Assembly (NCBI RefSeq): GCF_042685265.1
Contig: NZ_JBHUMX010000036.1
Source: Oceanobacillus_B kapialis
GTDB lineage: Bacteria > Bacillota > Bacilli > Bacillales > Amphibacillaceae
Direction: 5' to 3' (one strand)
Length of the DNA: 64,000 nucleotides
Position 1 is the stretch's first letter. Every line of letters begins with the position of its first letter. The notes below the pieces were generated by a model. That model made no database searches, was not told the DNA's origin, and saw nothing but the letters and a program-made list of their open reading frames with translations. A program made the translations under genes and the position numbers. Below, in pieces: positions 8,848 to 17,498 of the stretch.

Positions 8848-9369
8848 TCACGGTGTAAATCTTTTTGCTTCACTATCATTTGGATAATCTATTTGATTCG
8901 GATTGTAGCTTAATAATTCAATTAGCATGCCCCATGGTGTAAGACCATACACGAAATCTCCAGCTCCGTCCTCTGCATCACCTAATAACTCTCCCGGTTC
9001 TGTTAATAATTCTCCGCCAGCTTCAACAAAATTCTTAGATGCTTGTTGAACGTCATTAACATAAAATGCACAATGCTGCACACCAAGATCAGAAACAATA
9101 ACAGGTTCTTTTTGTTCTGTATTTTTAAAATTAAAAAGTTCCATGCTAGAGCCATTTTCGAAAGAAAGCATGCGCAAATGAATAACTTTCGCTCCTTTTT
9201 TAAGTCCTAATGTTTTTTCAACATCTTCTCCTTGAAGCGGTTCATCACTTAATTTCTTATTATCATAAGAAATCTTAGCATTAAAAGCTTTCTTCAAAAA
9301 TGTAGTAGCTTCTTCAATATCTGGGACAGTAACGCCTACATGATCAATTCCTCTCGTATTATTTTCCAT
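8848..9369 (-). CDS. VOC-superfamily (glyoxalase/dioxygenase-like) protein
   Basis: This 173-residue protein has two betaalphabetabetabeta half-modules of the vicinal oxygen chelate fold: GIDHVGVTVPDIEEATTF at the start and VQHCAFYVNDVQQASKNF in the second half. Candidate metal ligands are His10 of the first strand, a His/Glu pair in HLRM...MELFNF and the C-terminal MLIELL Glu. The fold covers glyoxalases, ring-cleavage dioxygenases and antibiotic-binding proteins, so the substrate cannot be fixed. The ATG at 9369 has GGGAGTGA upstream, and an in-frame ATG at 9411 lacks this. A strong promoter with a palindromic motif precedes it, and the divergent-looking MarR gene shares that motif. Confidence 0.82.
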   Translation of the reverse strand: MENNTRGIDHVGVTVPDIEEATTFLKKAFNAKISYDNKKLSDEPLQGEDVEKTLGLKKGAKVIHLRMLSFENGSSMELFNFKNTEQKEPVIVSDLGVQHCAFYVNDVQQASKNFVEAGGELLTEPGELLGDAEDGAGDFVYGLTPWGMLIELLSYNPNQIDYPNDSEAKRFTP

Positions 9370-9400
9370 AAAATAATCACTCCCTAAATTAAATTTTATT

Positions 9401-9410
9401 TGCATGTGCA
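9401..9410. promoter_or_regulatory. Putative MarR operator copy 1
   Basis: TGCATGTGCA lies immediately downstream of the -10 box of the VOC gene. A near-identical TGCATGCGCA occurs upstream of marR at 9992-10001. The shared TGCA-N2-TGCA/GCGCA form is an inverted repeat, as expected for a dimeric MarR protein. Operator function is inferred from position and repetition only. Confidence 0.5.
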
Positions 9411-9413
9411 TAC

Positions 9414-9442
9414 ATATTAATGCGTATAATACAATAAGTCAA
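9414..9442 (-). promoter_or_regulatory. Sigma-A promoter for the VOC/FMN-reductase genes
   Basis: On the minus strand, TTGACT (9437-9442), a 17-bp spacer and TAATAT (9414-9419) lie about 45 bp before the VOC start. Spacing and boxes are close to consensus. Confidence 0.75.
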
Positions 9443-9521
9443 GCCATAGACAATTTAACAGATCTTTAAAATGCACTCACTTGGCAGTTTTGATATAGAT
9501 TATAAACTCGCTATAGCTTTC

Positions 9522-9935
9522 CTAATCAACAAGCCTTTTAATATTTTCTGCATCTTTTTCACCCATTTGTTTCTGCAAACTTTCACTTATTAACAGTTGC
9601 ATCTCCTTAATAAATTGTTCTCCTTTTTTCAAGAGAAAGATATCAACAGATCGTTTATCAACTGCATCTTTTTTGCGTTCTACTAACGACTCACCTCTAT
9701 ATTGTTCCAATCTTGTAACTAAGCGTGACAATGCGCTGTGACTGAGACCTACTTTAGGCACTAATTCTGATAACCTCATCTTTTTTTGTTCTGATTGTGC
9801 CAAGTAATATAAAAGGTAAAACTCTTTAATTCCTAATTGGTAATGACTCTGAAGTGTGTAATCCATTGCTTTCAATATACGCTCATGATATTTTGTCAAA
9901 TTAATCCATGCATTAAACAACTCATTATTATTCAT
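9522..9935 (-). CDS. MarR-family transcriptional regulator
   Basis: This is a 137-residue winged-helix protein. The recognition region is MRLSELVPKVGLSHSALSRLVTRLEQ, followed by a wing with the usual basic/acidic segment VERKKDAVDKRSVDIFLLKKGEQF. The C terminus is short, ending soon after the dimerisation helix. The ATG at 9935 is preceded by AGAAAGGA at good spacing, and the in-frame ATG at 9968 lacks a binding site. MarR proteins of this size next to a flavin reductase and a VOC protein often sense quinones, aldehydes or phenolic compounds; that sensing role is inference. A copy of a putative operator overlaps its own promoter, which suggests autorepression. Confidence 0.88.
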   Translation of the reverse strand: MNNNELFNAWINLTKYHERILKAMDYTLQSHYQLGIKEFYLLYYLAQSEQKKMRLSELVPKVGLSHSALSRLVTRLEQYRGESLVERKKDAVDKRSVDIFLLKKGEQFIKEMQLLISESLQKQMGEKDAENIKRLVD

Positions 9936-9969
9936 GATTACAATCCTTTCTAATCTCTGTATTAGCAAT

Positions 9970-10001
9970 ATTATAACACAGATATTTTACATGCATGCGC
10001 A
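9970..10001 (-). promoter_or_regulatory. marR promoter with operator copy 2
   Basis: The minus strand has an extended -10 (TGTTATAAT, TATAAT at 9970-9975). TGCATGCGCA (9992-10001) occupies the -35 position. No good -35 hexamer is present, so the extended -10 would carry promoter strength and the palindrome would block polymerase when bound. Confidence 0.5.
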
Positions 10002-10096
10002 GGCAAACGTCTCAAAAAGAAGAATCGACCTTTACTGTCAGTGGATCCCCGGGGCATACTACCAAGTAAAGGCTGTCTCTACATTATTTAAAAATA

Positions 10097-10137
10097 AAAA
10101 AAGAGATATTGCTTTTTACACAATATCCCTCTTTAAA
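10097..10137 (-). terminator. Terminator after guaA
   Basis: AAAGAG-ATATTG pairs with CAATAT-CC-CTCTTT across an 9-base loop, followed on the minus strand by a long T-run (A-run at 10091-10100 on the plus strand). It lies about 20 bp beyond the guaA stop. Confidence 0.8.
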
Positions 10138-10153
10138 TAAATATAATTAAATT

Positions 10154-11692
10154 TTATTCCCACTCAATCGTAGCTGGTGGCTTGCTCGTAATGTCATACA
10201 CTACCCGGTTAATGTGCTCTACATCGTTTACAAGGCGTGTGGATACTCTTTCAAGTACATCCCACGGAATTCTTGCCCAGTCAGATGTCATGCCATCAAT
10301 TGAAGTTACTGCACGGATTCCTATCGTGTGATCATAGGTACGAGCATCGCCCATTACGCCAACGCTTTTAATGTTTGGAAGGACGGTAAAGTATTGCCAA
10401 ATATCGCGGTCAAGGCCCGCATTTGCAATTTCTTCACGTAGAATCGCGTCAGACTCACGAACAATTTTTAATTTTTCTTCTGTTACTTCCCCTAAAACGC
10501 GAATAGCAAGACCTGGTCCAGGGAAAGGCTGACGCCATACAATACGGTCAGGAATTCCCAGCTGGGAACCTAACTCACGCACTTCATCCTTGAATAATGT
10601 GTTCAATGGCTCAATTAGCTCAAACTGCATGTCTTCGGGTAAGCCTCCAACATTGTGGTGAGACTTAATCGTTTGAGCCGTTTCAGTACCACTTTCGATA
10701 ATGTCTGTATAAAGTGTTCCCTGTGCAAGGAAATCCATGTTTTCTAATTTCGCTGCTTCATCATCAAACACATAAATAAATTCATTCCCAATAATTTTAC
10801 GTTTCAGCTCTGGATCATCAACGCCTGCTAGCTTGGACAGGAATCTATCTTTCGCATCAACTTTAATAATATTCATATGGAAGTCATCTGCAAAAACCTT
10901 CATGACATCATCTGCTTCATTTTTACGAAGAAGGCCATGGTCTACGAAAATACAAGTAAGCTGATCACCAATTGCTTTGTGAATTAAGGCTGCGACTACA
11001 GAGGAGTCTACCCCACCGCTTAACGCACATAATACATTTCGGTCCCCGACCTTCTCTTGGATTTTCTCTACTTCCATATCAATGAAGTTTTCGATCGTCC
11101 AATCTCCCTCACTCTTACATACTTCATAGACAAACTGCTTTAATAAATCATTCCCATATTCAGAGTTGCGAACCTCTGGATGGTATTGCACACCATAAAG
11201 CTTCTTAGCTGGCTGGCTCATCGCTGCAATTGGAGTAGAGGGGCTTGTTGCGTCAACTTGGAATGACTCTGGCACTTCAATTACTTTATCGCCATGGCTC
11301 ATCCACACTGTTTGCTGCTCTGGAGTTCCCTCAAACAGGACTGGTTGATCTTTTAAATCAATAAGCGCTTTTCCGTATTCACGGTTTTTCGCTTTTTCCA
11401 CTTTTCCTCCGTAATGCAGAGCCATTAATTGCATTCCATAACAAATACCGAGGATTGGAATATCCAGATCGAAAATACCGTGGTCACATCGGAAGCTATT
11501 TTCATCATATACACTATGCGGGCCACCGGAAAGAATAATTCCTTTCGGGTTCATTCGCTTAATTGCTTCTGCTGTAAGCTTATGTGAATGAAGCTCACTA
11601 TAAACACCAAGTTCACGAATTCTTCTCGTAATTAGTTGATTATACTGACTACCAAAATCAAGCACTAGAATCATTTCATTATTGTTTTCCAT
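10154..11692 (-). CDS. guaA: GMP synthase (glutamine-hydrolysing)
   Basis: GuaA converts XMP to GMP using ATP and glutamine, the last step of guanine nucleotide synthesis. The 512-residue protein has a class I glutamine amidotransferase domain (ILDFG-type start ILVLDFGSQYNQLI, catalytic Cys in GICYGMQ, and a His-Glu in QYHPEV). This is followed by the ATP pyrophosphatase domain (PP-loop SGGVDSS) and the C-terminal dimerisation domain ending TSKPPATIEWE. The ATG at 11692 has AGGAGA upstream and gives the usual family length. A guanine riboswitch with an intrinsic terminator sits in the leader, so guanine should shut the gene down. Synteny with yebA, yeaD and yeaC upstream matches B. subtilis. 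Confidence 0.97.
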   Translation of the reverse strand: MENNNEMILVLDFGSQYNQLITRRIRELGVYSELHSHKLTAEAIKRMNPKGIILSGGPHSVYDENSFRCDHGIFDLDIPILGICYGMQLMALHYGGKVEKAKNREYGKALIDLKDQPVLFEGTPEQQTVWMSHGDKVIEVPESFQVDATSPSTPIAAMSQPAKKLYGVQYHPEVRNSEYGNDLLKQFVYEVCKSEGDWTIENFIDMEVEKIQEKVGDRNVLCALSGGVDSSVVAALIHKAIGDQLTCIFVDHGLLRKNEADDVMKVFADDFHMNIIKVDAKDRFLSKLAGVDDPELKRKIIGNEFIYVFDDEAAKLENMDFLAQGTLYTDIIESGTETAQTIKSHHNVGGLPEDMQFELIEPLNTLFKDEVRELGSQLGIPDRIVWRQPFPGPGLAIRVLGEVTEEKLKIVRESDAILREEIANAGLDRDIWQYFTVLPNIKSVGVMGDARTYDHTIGIRAVTSIDGMTSDWARIPWDVLERVSTRLVNDVEHINRVVYDITSKPPATIEWE

Positions 11693-11748
11693 TTGCTTTC
11701 TCCTATCTGTCACTATTTTAGATCCCGATCAAGGCGTTTTGTTATAGA

Positions 11749-11813
11749 AAAAGCCCGGACTTCTCAGCTTCCCACAGCTAAAAAGCTGCAAAAAGGCAGA
11801 AATCCAGGCTTCT
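11749..11813 (-). terminator. Riboswitch-controlled terminator upstream of guaA
   Basis: On the minus strand AGCCTGGATTTCT pairs with AGAAGTCCGGGCT (two G-U pairs), with an inner AGCT hairpin in the loop and a T-run after it. AAGGCAGAA at the 3' side of the aptamer is complementary to TTCTGCCTT, which overlaps the 5' arm of the terminator. This gives a clear antiterminator alternative. Confidence 0.88.
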
Positions 11814-11837
11814 AGTACACATACCTATAGATATTCT

Positions 11838-11911
11838 GCCTTCATAGTCAGAGCATTTACGGTGCTCCGGTAGAAACTTTCGATCCATATTATCGAGGAT
11901 ATACGAAAGGC
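11838..11911 (-). ncRNA. Purine riboswitch aptamer (guanine type) for guaA
   Basis: Conserved blocks on the minus strand are GATAATATGG, AAGTTTCTACC, CACCGTAAAT and TGACTATG. P2 pairs TCGAT with ATCGA, P3 pairs GGAGC with GCTCT, and P1 pairs GCCTT with AAGGC. The discriminator base is C (GACTA), so guanine is the expected ligand. Confidence 0.94.
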
Positions 11912-11971
11912 ATATGATTTGTTCATAATATAGTTAATACTTCCCTATTCTACTAACCTTCCCAAGATAGG

Positions 11972-14176
11972 TCAACCTAATATTCGTTTAATTAAATCTT
12001 TCCATAATTGTGTCAAATCCTGCCCTTGCGCTTCACTATACTCATTTTTGTAGAGCATTTGCTCATAACGATTGGTTAACTTTTTCATATCATCTGTCTG
12101 GTAAGCTTTATCCACCTCGTAAGCATACTCTCGTAAAGTCTGATCAGGGTGTTTGACTACACCACGATGGTTTAATAGTTTAATTAGAAAATGATAGGCG
12201 TCTTGGAATCCTTGTGGTCCGCCTGTTCTATCAAGTTTTTTTGCGACTAACTTGGATTGCCAGCGAAACCTTTTCCGGTAAGCAATATAAAGAAGGACCC
12301 CAATTACAATCGCTAGTAGCACAATGTACCACCAACTAAATTGGATAGAGAAACCGTCATTTCCATTCACAGGGCTTGCTGCTGTTTCAGTATCTTCCTC
12401 TTCCTCCACATCCTGTTCAGGCTGCTCTCTTTCCTCAGGTTGTTCTGGTGCTTCAAGCGCATCGTTTTGTTCAAGGCCAGAGCTATTATCTAATTCAGCC
12501 TGAAAATCAGTAGGATTCGAAAATCCTTGTGTAGGCTCAAACGGGACCCAACCAATTTCCGGGAAGTAAACTTCAACCCATGAATGAGCATTAGCATTGG
12601 TGACTTCATAGAGATCTTGTTCCCCGTTTTGTCCTATGTTGTGGTCCTTTATCTCACCGCTTGTAAAGCCCTTCGCCCATCTCGCGGGTATATCCAATGA
12701 TCTCAAAAGAACAACCATTGAAGTGGAGTAATTATCACAATAGCCAACCTTTGATTCAAACAGAAATTGATCCACATAATCTTCATCTTCTTCAGGTACC
12801 GGAACGTCCGTTGTTTGATACGTAAATCCATTTGCTCCGAAGTACTGCTCTACTGCTTTCACTTTTTCGTATCGTGTACCAAATGCTTCCGTTATTTCTT
12901 CGGCTAGCTCTCCTACCCTGTCAGGCATATCAGGTAATCTCGTATATTGATCATCAAGGAACGGGTCATTATTACCAGCTTCTCGTAAATCATCTAACGA
13001 AAATGTTGGCTGTTGATAAAATAAACTATATCTGTCTAGACTTACATCCTCACCATTAATCCTTGGCTGTATAGCAGTGGTCTCCACATCATAGAAAAAA
13101 TCAGGCATATCATACGAATAGGCACTAGTAATACCATATGGGTGAACTAACTTTTCAATAGAAACATTACCAAGGAATTCAACTTCCGCCTCCCGCGCTT
13201 CTGTTTCTACACTGGGAAGAAAGGTACGTGCTATCTCCCAATCTGAGGAATTATCCAGTTGACTGTAACCACCGCCAGAAGAACTTTCCCAGCCTTTTCC
13301 TGTATAAACATCCTTGCTTTCAATATGCCAATAATGGTCTGCCTCTGCCACTGCTTCAAAAACTGGGGTGTGATCCTGTACAAAGGAGCCTCCTAATCGT
13401 GAATCATCTTCTCCATAACCCACCTTTTGGATACCACCGCCATATCCCGCATTTTCTGCCGTACTTTTTATAAACGGGACAGGGTCAGGCCATTGTGGTT
13501 CAAGCTTTGGAGCAGCAAAACCAACTAATGTAGAAAAAAGCACAACCCCAATTAGAGGAAGGATCCATATTGGCGTTTTTCTTACTCGGTTTACACGAAT
13601 AGATTCCCTGTTTAGTTCTTTCATTAAATTCGCCATACCTAATGCAACAAAAGCAAGAAAGAATGTCCGGACAATGGCCATCCCTCCATCATAAATGGTA
13701 AAGGTATCCAGCACTGCTAAATAAATAAAGGTTAAAAGGATGAACAGCAACACACGCTTCATCACCACAAACCAATAATGCAACAGATAGCTCATCAACC
13801 AAATAAGCAGAAGGAAAAGACCACTGCGAAACAAGGGGGTAAGAGCATACCATTCTCGTCCAAAGAGAGCAGACAGATTATGCATCGCATCCTGTAGTAA
13901 CAGACTAAACCACTCTGGTGACAGGAATCCTGCTCCGACAAACAAGAAATTCAGCACAACTAGCATGCCACCCCCTTTTATTAGAAAGGAAACCCACCAT
14001 TTTAATTGGAAAATAGACACCGTAAAGCAAAGCACTGCATACATTACGAACAGACTAAGTCCAGCTGTGTCAGTAATATCCCTTAATGGATACAACCACT
14101 CTAAAAAAAGGAAGAAGCCACAAAGGTAAAGCAACGAGACATAAAACGATGTTTTTTGATCTGTGTTACTTCTCAT
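11972..14176 (-). CDS. yebA: Transglutaminase-like membrane protein (YebA-like)
   Basis: This is a 734-residue protein. The first ~210 residues hold several membrane segments. An extracytoplasmic region of ~400 residues follows, then another membrane segment near residue 625 and a cytoplasmic tail (DUF4129-like). The transglutaminase-like core shows a catalytic Cys in GYCDNYSTSMVVLLRSL and a His in NAHSWVEVYFPEIGW, and ends VPFEPTQGF. An acidic low-complexity stretch (EEREQPEQDVEEEED) precedes the last membrane segment. It overlaps the DUF58 gene upstream by 4 bp (ATGA). With a MoxR ATPase and a DUF58 protein it forms a widespread module thought to act in envelope protein processing or assembly. 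The substrate is unknown. Confidence 0.9.
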   Translation of the reverse strand: MRSNTDQKTSFYVSLLYLCGFFLFLEWLYPLRDITDTAGLSLFVMYAVLCFTVSIFQLKWWVSFLIKGGGMLVVLNFLFVGAGFLSPEWFSLLLQDAMHNLSALFGREWYALTPLFRSGLFLLLIWLMSYLLHYWFVVMKRVLLFILLTFIYLAVLDTFTIYDGGMAIVRTFFLAFVALGMANLMKELNRESIRVNRVRKTPIWILPLIGVVLFSTLVGFAAPKLEPQWPDPVPFIKSTAENAGYGGGIQKVGYGEDDSRLGGSFVQDHTPVFEAVAEADHYWHIESKDVYTGKGWESSSGGGYSQLDNSSDWEIARTFLPSVETEAREAEVEFLGNVSIEKLVHPYGITSAYSYDMPDFFYDVETTAIQPRINGEDVSLDRYSLFYQQPTFSLDDLREAGNNDPFLDDQYTRLPDMPDRVGELAEEITEAFGTRYEKVKAVEQYFGANGFTYQTTDVPVPEEDEDYVDQFLFESKVGYCDNYSTSMVVLLRSLDIPARWAKGFTSGEIKDHNIGQNGEQDLYEVTNANAHSWVEVYFPEIGWVPFEPTQGFSNPTDFQAELDNSSGLEQNDALEAPEQPEEREQPEQDVEEEEDTETAASPVNGNDGFSIQFSWWYIVLLAIVIGVLLYIAYRKRFRWQSKLVAKKLDRTGGPQGFQDAYHFLIKLLNHRGVVKHPDQTLREYAYEVDKAYQTDDMKKLTNRYEQMLYKNEYSEAQGQDLTQLWKDLIKRILG

Positions 14177-15441
14177 AAACGACCCACCTCTAACGGGTTT
14201 GTAACAAACTCATCCTCTGTAAGGATACAAAAGGAGATTCCCTCAAACCGATACTTATCTATTGTATTCCGCTCTACGTCTGAAATAAGCTCGGAAGGGG
14301 TGACAAATAAAACGATCACACGCTTCATTCGTTGCTTTAGTTTTTTTAACATATCATGAAATGCTTGATCCATATGCCTGGTAATTAACATCACCGTATT
14401 ACCGCTGTTCAACTTAATTAGTTCTTCTTTTAGACTAACGGAGAAAGCTTTACTTCCTCCTGGCTGCAGCCTTGTTAAATGCTGACGGACAACCTCTTTT
14501 TTGGTTGGTTCATTGTTTACAGGAACATGTACGGCCGTTTCTCCAATTGTGAGTAACCCTACTTCTGTTCCTTGTTTATGGAGTTCTTCCATAAGGGAGA
14601 GCGTTAACTCCATCATCGCATCATAGGTTACATGGTTGTCATTTACATACAGGCAACTGTCTACTACAAGTAATATCTCGGTACTCTTTTCTTGTTCAAA
14701 CTCTTTCGTAATCATCGTGTTTTTCTTAGCTGTTTGCTTCCAGTCTATCCAAGAAAATTTGTCCCCTGGAACGTATTCCCTAATTCCTGTTGCCACATTT
14801 GTGTTTTTGAGATGCATAGACTGGGAAGTTACGCTCCCTTGACCGAAGTTACTAGCTTGTTTAGCCATTTTAACTGGCCTTGCCTGCGGCGAAGCGATTA
14901 TCTGATCCTCTACGGCAAAAGTGTGCTCCTTTTTCACCAGTCCAAAAACATCCCCAGTCCGTATACGAATATGGCGAAGCTGGTGCTCCCCACGAGGAAT
15001 CTGTTTCATAGAATAGTTCAGTGCAAACTCCTTTTTAAAATAGGGAAATACAATTCTTTTAATCTCCCGTTTTCTCAATAACTTATCTGGGTTTTTCATA
15101 AAGTGGTATTTTTCCTTACGACTGTCAATTCGGTGGAGCGAGTCAGGAAAAATTTCTTCGCAAATACAATAATAAAGTGGAAAAGGAACGGAGCGTCTCA
15201 CATGGATGGTAACATCTACGCCGCCCCCTGCTTGTAAGACATGATGGGACAGGTGTCTAGACACTGTCCAGTTACGCATTGGGTACAAAAGCAAACTGAT
15301 ATGATAGATTCCTATTGGCAAAAAGGAATAAAATAAGAACCAGCTTACAAATCCTCCTTGAAACATTGCATAGGCAAATAATACAAGGATGAGAAACAAA
15401 GCGAAAACAAAATTTCCGATAAACTTTACGTTCTCCCTCAT
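14173..15441 (-). CDS. yeaD: DUF58 / von Willebrand factor A-like protein (YeaD-like)
   Basis: This 422-residue protein has two hydrophobic segments near residues 8-50. It continues to the DUF58 signature IREYVPGDKFSWIDWKQTAK followed by KEFEQEKSTEILLVVDSC, which starts a vWA-like fold with a partial MIDAS. The TAA of the MoxR gene and the ATG of this gene share one base (TAATG), so translation is probably coupled. MoxR-DUF58-transglutaminase clusters resemble chaperone-like assembly systems. The partner protein in this organism is not known. Confidence 0.9.
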   Translation of the reverse strand: MRENVKFIGNFVFALFLILVLFAYAMFQGGFVSWFLFYSFLPIGIYHISLLLYPMRNWTVSRHLSHHVLQAGGGVDVTIHVRRSVPFPLYYCICEEIFPDSLHRIDSRKEKYHFMKNPDKLLRKREIKRIVFPYFKKEFALNYSMKQIPRGEHQLRHIRIRTGDVFGLVKKEHTFAVEDQIIASPQARPVKMAKQASNFGQGSVTSQSMHLKNTNVATGIREYVPGDKFSWIDWKQTAKKNTMITKEFEQEKSTEILLVVDSCLYVNDNHVTYDAMMELTLSLMEELHKQGTEVGLLTIGETAVHVPVNNEPTKKEVVRQHLTRLQPGGSKAFSVSLKEELIKLNSGNTVMLITRHMDQAFHDMLKKLKQRMKRVIVLFVTPSELISDVERNTIDKYRFEGISFCILTEDEFVTNPLEVGRL

Positions 15442-16400
15442 TAAGTAAATTCCTTTCGAATCGGTACATGGGCGTTCTTCACTATAGAATCCATGATCTG
15501 TTCACTTGTTAAACTGTCATACTTTGCTTCTGAGGTTAAAATAATACGATGAGAAAGAACGTACGGAGCAAGATACTTTACATCATCGGGAATAACATAA
15601 TCTCTTCCGTGGATATAGGCATATGCCTTCGAAGCACGCATTAATGCAATTGATCCACGTGGACTTACGCCTAAATAAATAGCAGCATTGGCACGTGTAC
15701 TTGATACTAGATTAAGAATATAATGCTGGACATTTTTATCAATATAAACATTCTTAACCTCTTCCTGAATTTGAACTAATTCTTCACGGCTCATAACTGC
15801 ATGTATGGATTCAATGGGATGCTCTCCAGCGGTTCGCTCAAGCATTTCTAGTTCTTCGGCAAAAGTCGGATAGCCCATTTTCAATTTCAAAATAAATCGG
15901 TCTAGTTGCGCTTCAGGTAAAGGATAGGTTCCTTCATATTCAATAGGGTTCTGGGTTGCCATTACAAAAAAAGGTTGTTGCAAAGGAATTGTGTTTCCAT
16001 CAACGGTTATATTCTTTTCTTCCATTGCTTCAAGAAGTGATGACTGTGTCTTTGGAGAGGTACGATTAATTTCATCCGCTAAAATAATATTGCCTAGAAT
16101 TGGGCCTCCGCGAAATTCAAATTCAAGTTCTTTTGGATTATAAATAGAGATGCCTGTCACATCAGAGGGTAGGAGATCTGGGGTGAATTGGATTCTGCGA
16201 AAGTCACAATCCAAAGATTTTGCCAAAGTACGCACAAGCATTGTTTTCCCAACACCTGGTACATCCTCTAACAATACATGCCCCTGGGCTAACAAAGCTA
16301 CCAAGCTTAGTGTTGCTGCTTCCTCTTTTCCAATCATTACCCTTCTAATATTTTCGAGCACATGTCCTATTCGTTGGTTATAAACAAATGTTTCCTGCAT
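15441..16400 (-). CDS. yeaC: MoxR-family AAA+ ATPase (YeaC-like)
   Basis: This is a 319-residue cytoplasmic AAA+ ATPase. Walker A is VPGVGKTMLVRTLAKS, Walker B is IILADEINRTSPKTQSSLLE, sensor 1 is FVMATQNPIEYEGTYPLPEA, and sensor 2 lies in SPRGSIALMRASKAYA. The ATG at 16400 is chosen because GAGAGGGG lies upstream at normal spacing and the length then equals that of the family. The in-frame ATG at 16430 has no ribosome binding site. It is the first gene of the operon with yeaD, yebA and, past a riboswitch, guaA. Its proposed role is ATP-driven remodelling for the vWA and transglutaminase partners. Confidence 0.93.
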   Translation of the reverse strand: MQETFVYNQRIGHVLENIRRVMIGKEEAATLSLVALLAQGHVLLEDVPGVGKTMLVRTLAKSLDCDFRRIQFTPDLLPSDVTGISIYNPKELEFEFRGGPILGNIILADEINRTSPKTQSSLLEAMEEKNITVDGNTIPLQQPFFVMATQNPIEYEGTYPLPEAQLDRFILKLKMGYPTFAEELEMLERTAGEHPIESIHAVMSREELVQIQEEVKNVYIDKNVQHYILNLVSSTRANAAIYLGVSPRGSIALMRASKAYAYIHGRDYVIPDDVKYLAPYVLSHRIILTSEAKYDSLTSEQIMDSIVKNAHVPIRKEFT

Positions 16401-16602
16401 TAATGATAAACCCCTCTCTGACTCATCCATAATATGTTGCTCTACATAACGTAAGTAAGCCTACGGTACATACTATAACTATACTAAAAAAGACCTATGA
16501 AGGAAAGGACTCTGCTATAACAATACCTTCCTATTATGTACGATTTCATAGTTTCGCATACATACAGGTAAGCCTCGTTTACGCTTTACTCTTTGTACAC
16601 AT

Positions 16603-16641
16603 AAAAAAGAGAGAAGCATATATTCTGCCTCTCTCTTTCTA
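16603..16641 (-). terminator. Terminator after the KGG-repeat gene
   Basis: AAAAGAGAGA and TCTCTCTTT form a stem around 16606-16640, with a T-run on the minus strand (A-run at 16603-16608). It lies about 45 bp downstream of the KGG gene stop. Confidence 0.75.
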
Positions 16642-16684
16642 ATCTTATCTATTGACACTTAAATTTGTTGTTGTTAGTCTGGCG

Positions 16685-17077
16685 TTACTGATTATTGTTA
16701 TTGGCGCGAGAATTACCGCCTTTTTGGCCAATATCTTGATAGTATTCTTTGTCATGGTTGCGGGAAGTCGTTTTCCCGCCTTTTTGGCCGATTTCTTCAT
16801 AGAATTCTTGATCATGATTCTTAGAGGTGGTTTCTCCGCCTTTTTGACCAATTTCCTCATAAAATTCTTGGTCATGTTTCTGAGAAGTTGTCTCTCCGCC
16901 TTTTTGACCAATATCTTGATAGAATTCTTGATCATGGTTTTGGGAAGTTGTCTCTCCGCCTTTTTGGCCGATATCTTGATAGAATTCTTTGTCATGATTT
17001 CTTGCTGTCTTATTTCCGCCTTTTTGACCTGCTTGTTCACGAGACATCTTTTCATTGTTGTTATTGTTTCTTGCCAT
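16685..17077 (-). CDS. KGG-repeat stress protein (GsiB/YciG-like), six repeats
   Basis: This 130-residue hydrophilic protein is made almost entirely of a 22-residue repeat ending in the GQKGG motif (IGQKGGETTSQNHDQEFYQD type), with six KGG motifs. It is flanked by Asn-rich ends (ARNNNNNEK and SRANNNNQ). Such proteins (GsiB in B. subtilis, conidiation protein Con-10-like) are general stress or desiccation proteins thought to be disordered hydrophilins. The ATG at 17077 is used because GAGGAG lies 9 bases upstream; the ATG at 17086 is too close to it. The underlying DNA is a 66-bp tandem repeat, so copy number may vary between strains. Confidence 0.85.
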   Translation of the reverse strand: MARNNNNNEKMSREQAGQKGGNKTARNHDKEFYQDIGQKGGETTSQNHDQEFYQDIGQKGGETTSQKHDQEFYEEIGQKGGETTSKNHDQEFYEEIGQKGGKTTSRNHDKEYYQDIGQKGGNSRANNNNQ

Positions 17078-17172
17078 GTTTAACATCTCCTCTCAAGTTT
17101 TGGTTATTAAAACGGTCTTTCTAACTTCTTTCCCTTTTCAGTTAGCTTGTCCACTATCAAATAACTATTCTA

Positions 17173-17445
17173 TTAACTATTATTGTCGTTTTGACGGGCT
17201 CTTTCCTTACCGCCTTTTTGACCAATTTCTTCATAGAATTCCTGATCATGATTACGAGAAGTTGAGTCGCCGCCTTTCTTCCCGATATCTTGATAGAATT
17301 CTTTGTCATGGTTACGTGCGGTTTTATTTCCGCCTTTTTGACCGATTTCTTCATAGAATTCCTGGTCGTGATTTCTTGCTGTCTTATTTCCGCCTTTTTG
17401 TCCTGCTTGTTCTCGGGACATTTTTCCATTATTGTTGCTAGCCAT
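17173..17445 (-). CDS. KGG-repeat stress protein, four repeats
   Basis: This is a 90-residue paralogue of the gene downstream, with four KGG motifs in the same 22-residue frame and a similar Asn-rich start (MASNNNGKMSREQAG). The ATG at 17445 follows GAGAGGAG at good spacing. The C terminus is charged (KERARQNDNNS). A candidate sigma-B promoter lies upstream, which fits the known control of gsiB-type genes. The two paralogues are separated by ~95 bp and read in the same direction, so they may be co-transcribed. Confidence 0.85.
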   Translation of the reverse strand: MASNNNGKMSREQAGQKGGNKTARNHDQEFYEEIGQKGGNKTARNHDKEFYQDIGKKGGDSTSRNHDQEFYEEIGQKGGKERARQNDNNS

Positions 17446-17498
17446 CTTAACAGCTCCTCTCAATAATTTTTGGCTTTATCTTGCTTACAGTTAATGTG

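Noticed and set aside
10040..10070. GGATCCCCGGG, identical to part of a common cloning polylinker, inside a CTTTACT...AGTAAAG inverted repeat
   Set aside because: Only 11 bases match and the flanks are not vector sequence; most likely chance.
16645..17441. Open frames on both strands overlapping the KGG genes
   Set aside because: They are shifted readings of the same 66-bp repeats; only the KGG frames have binding sites and a known motif.
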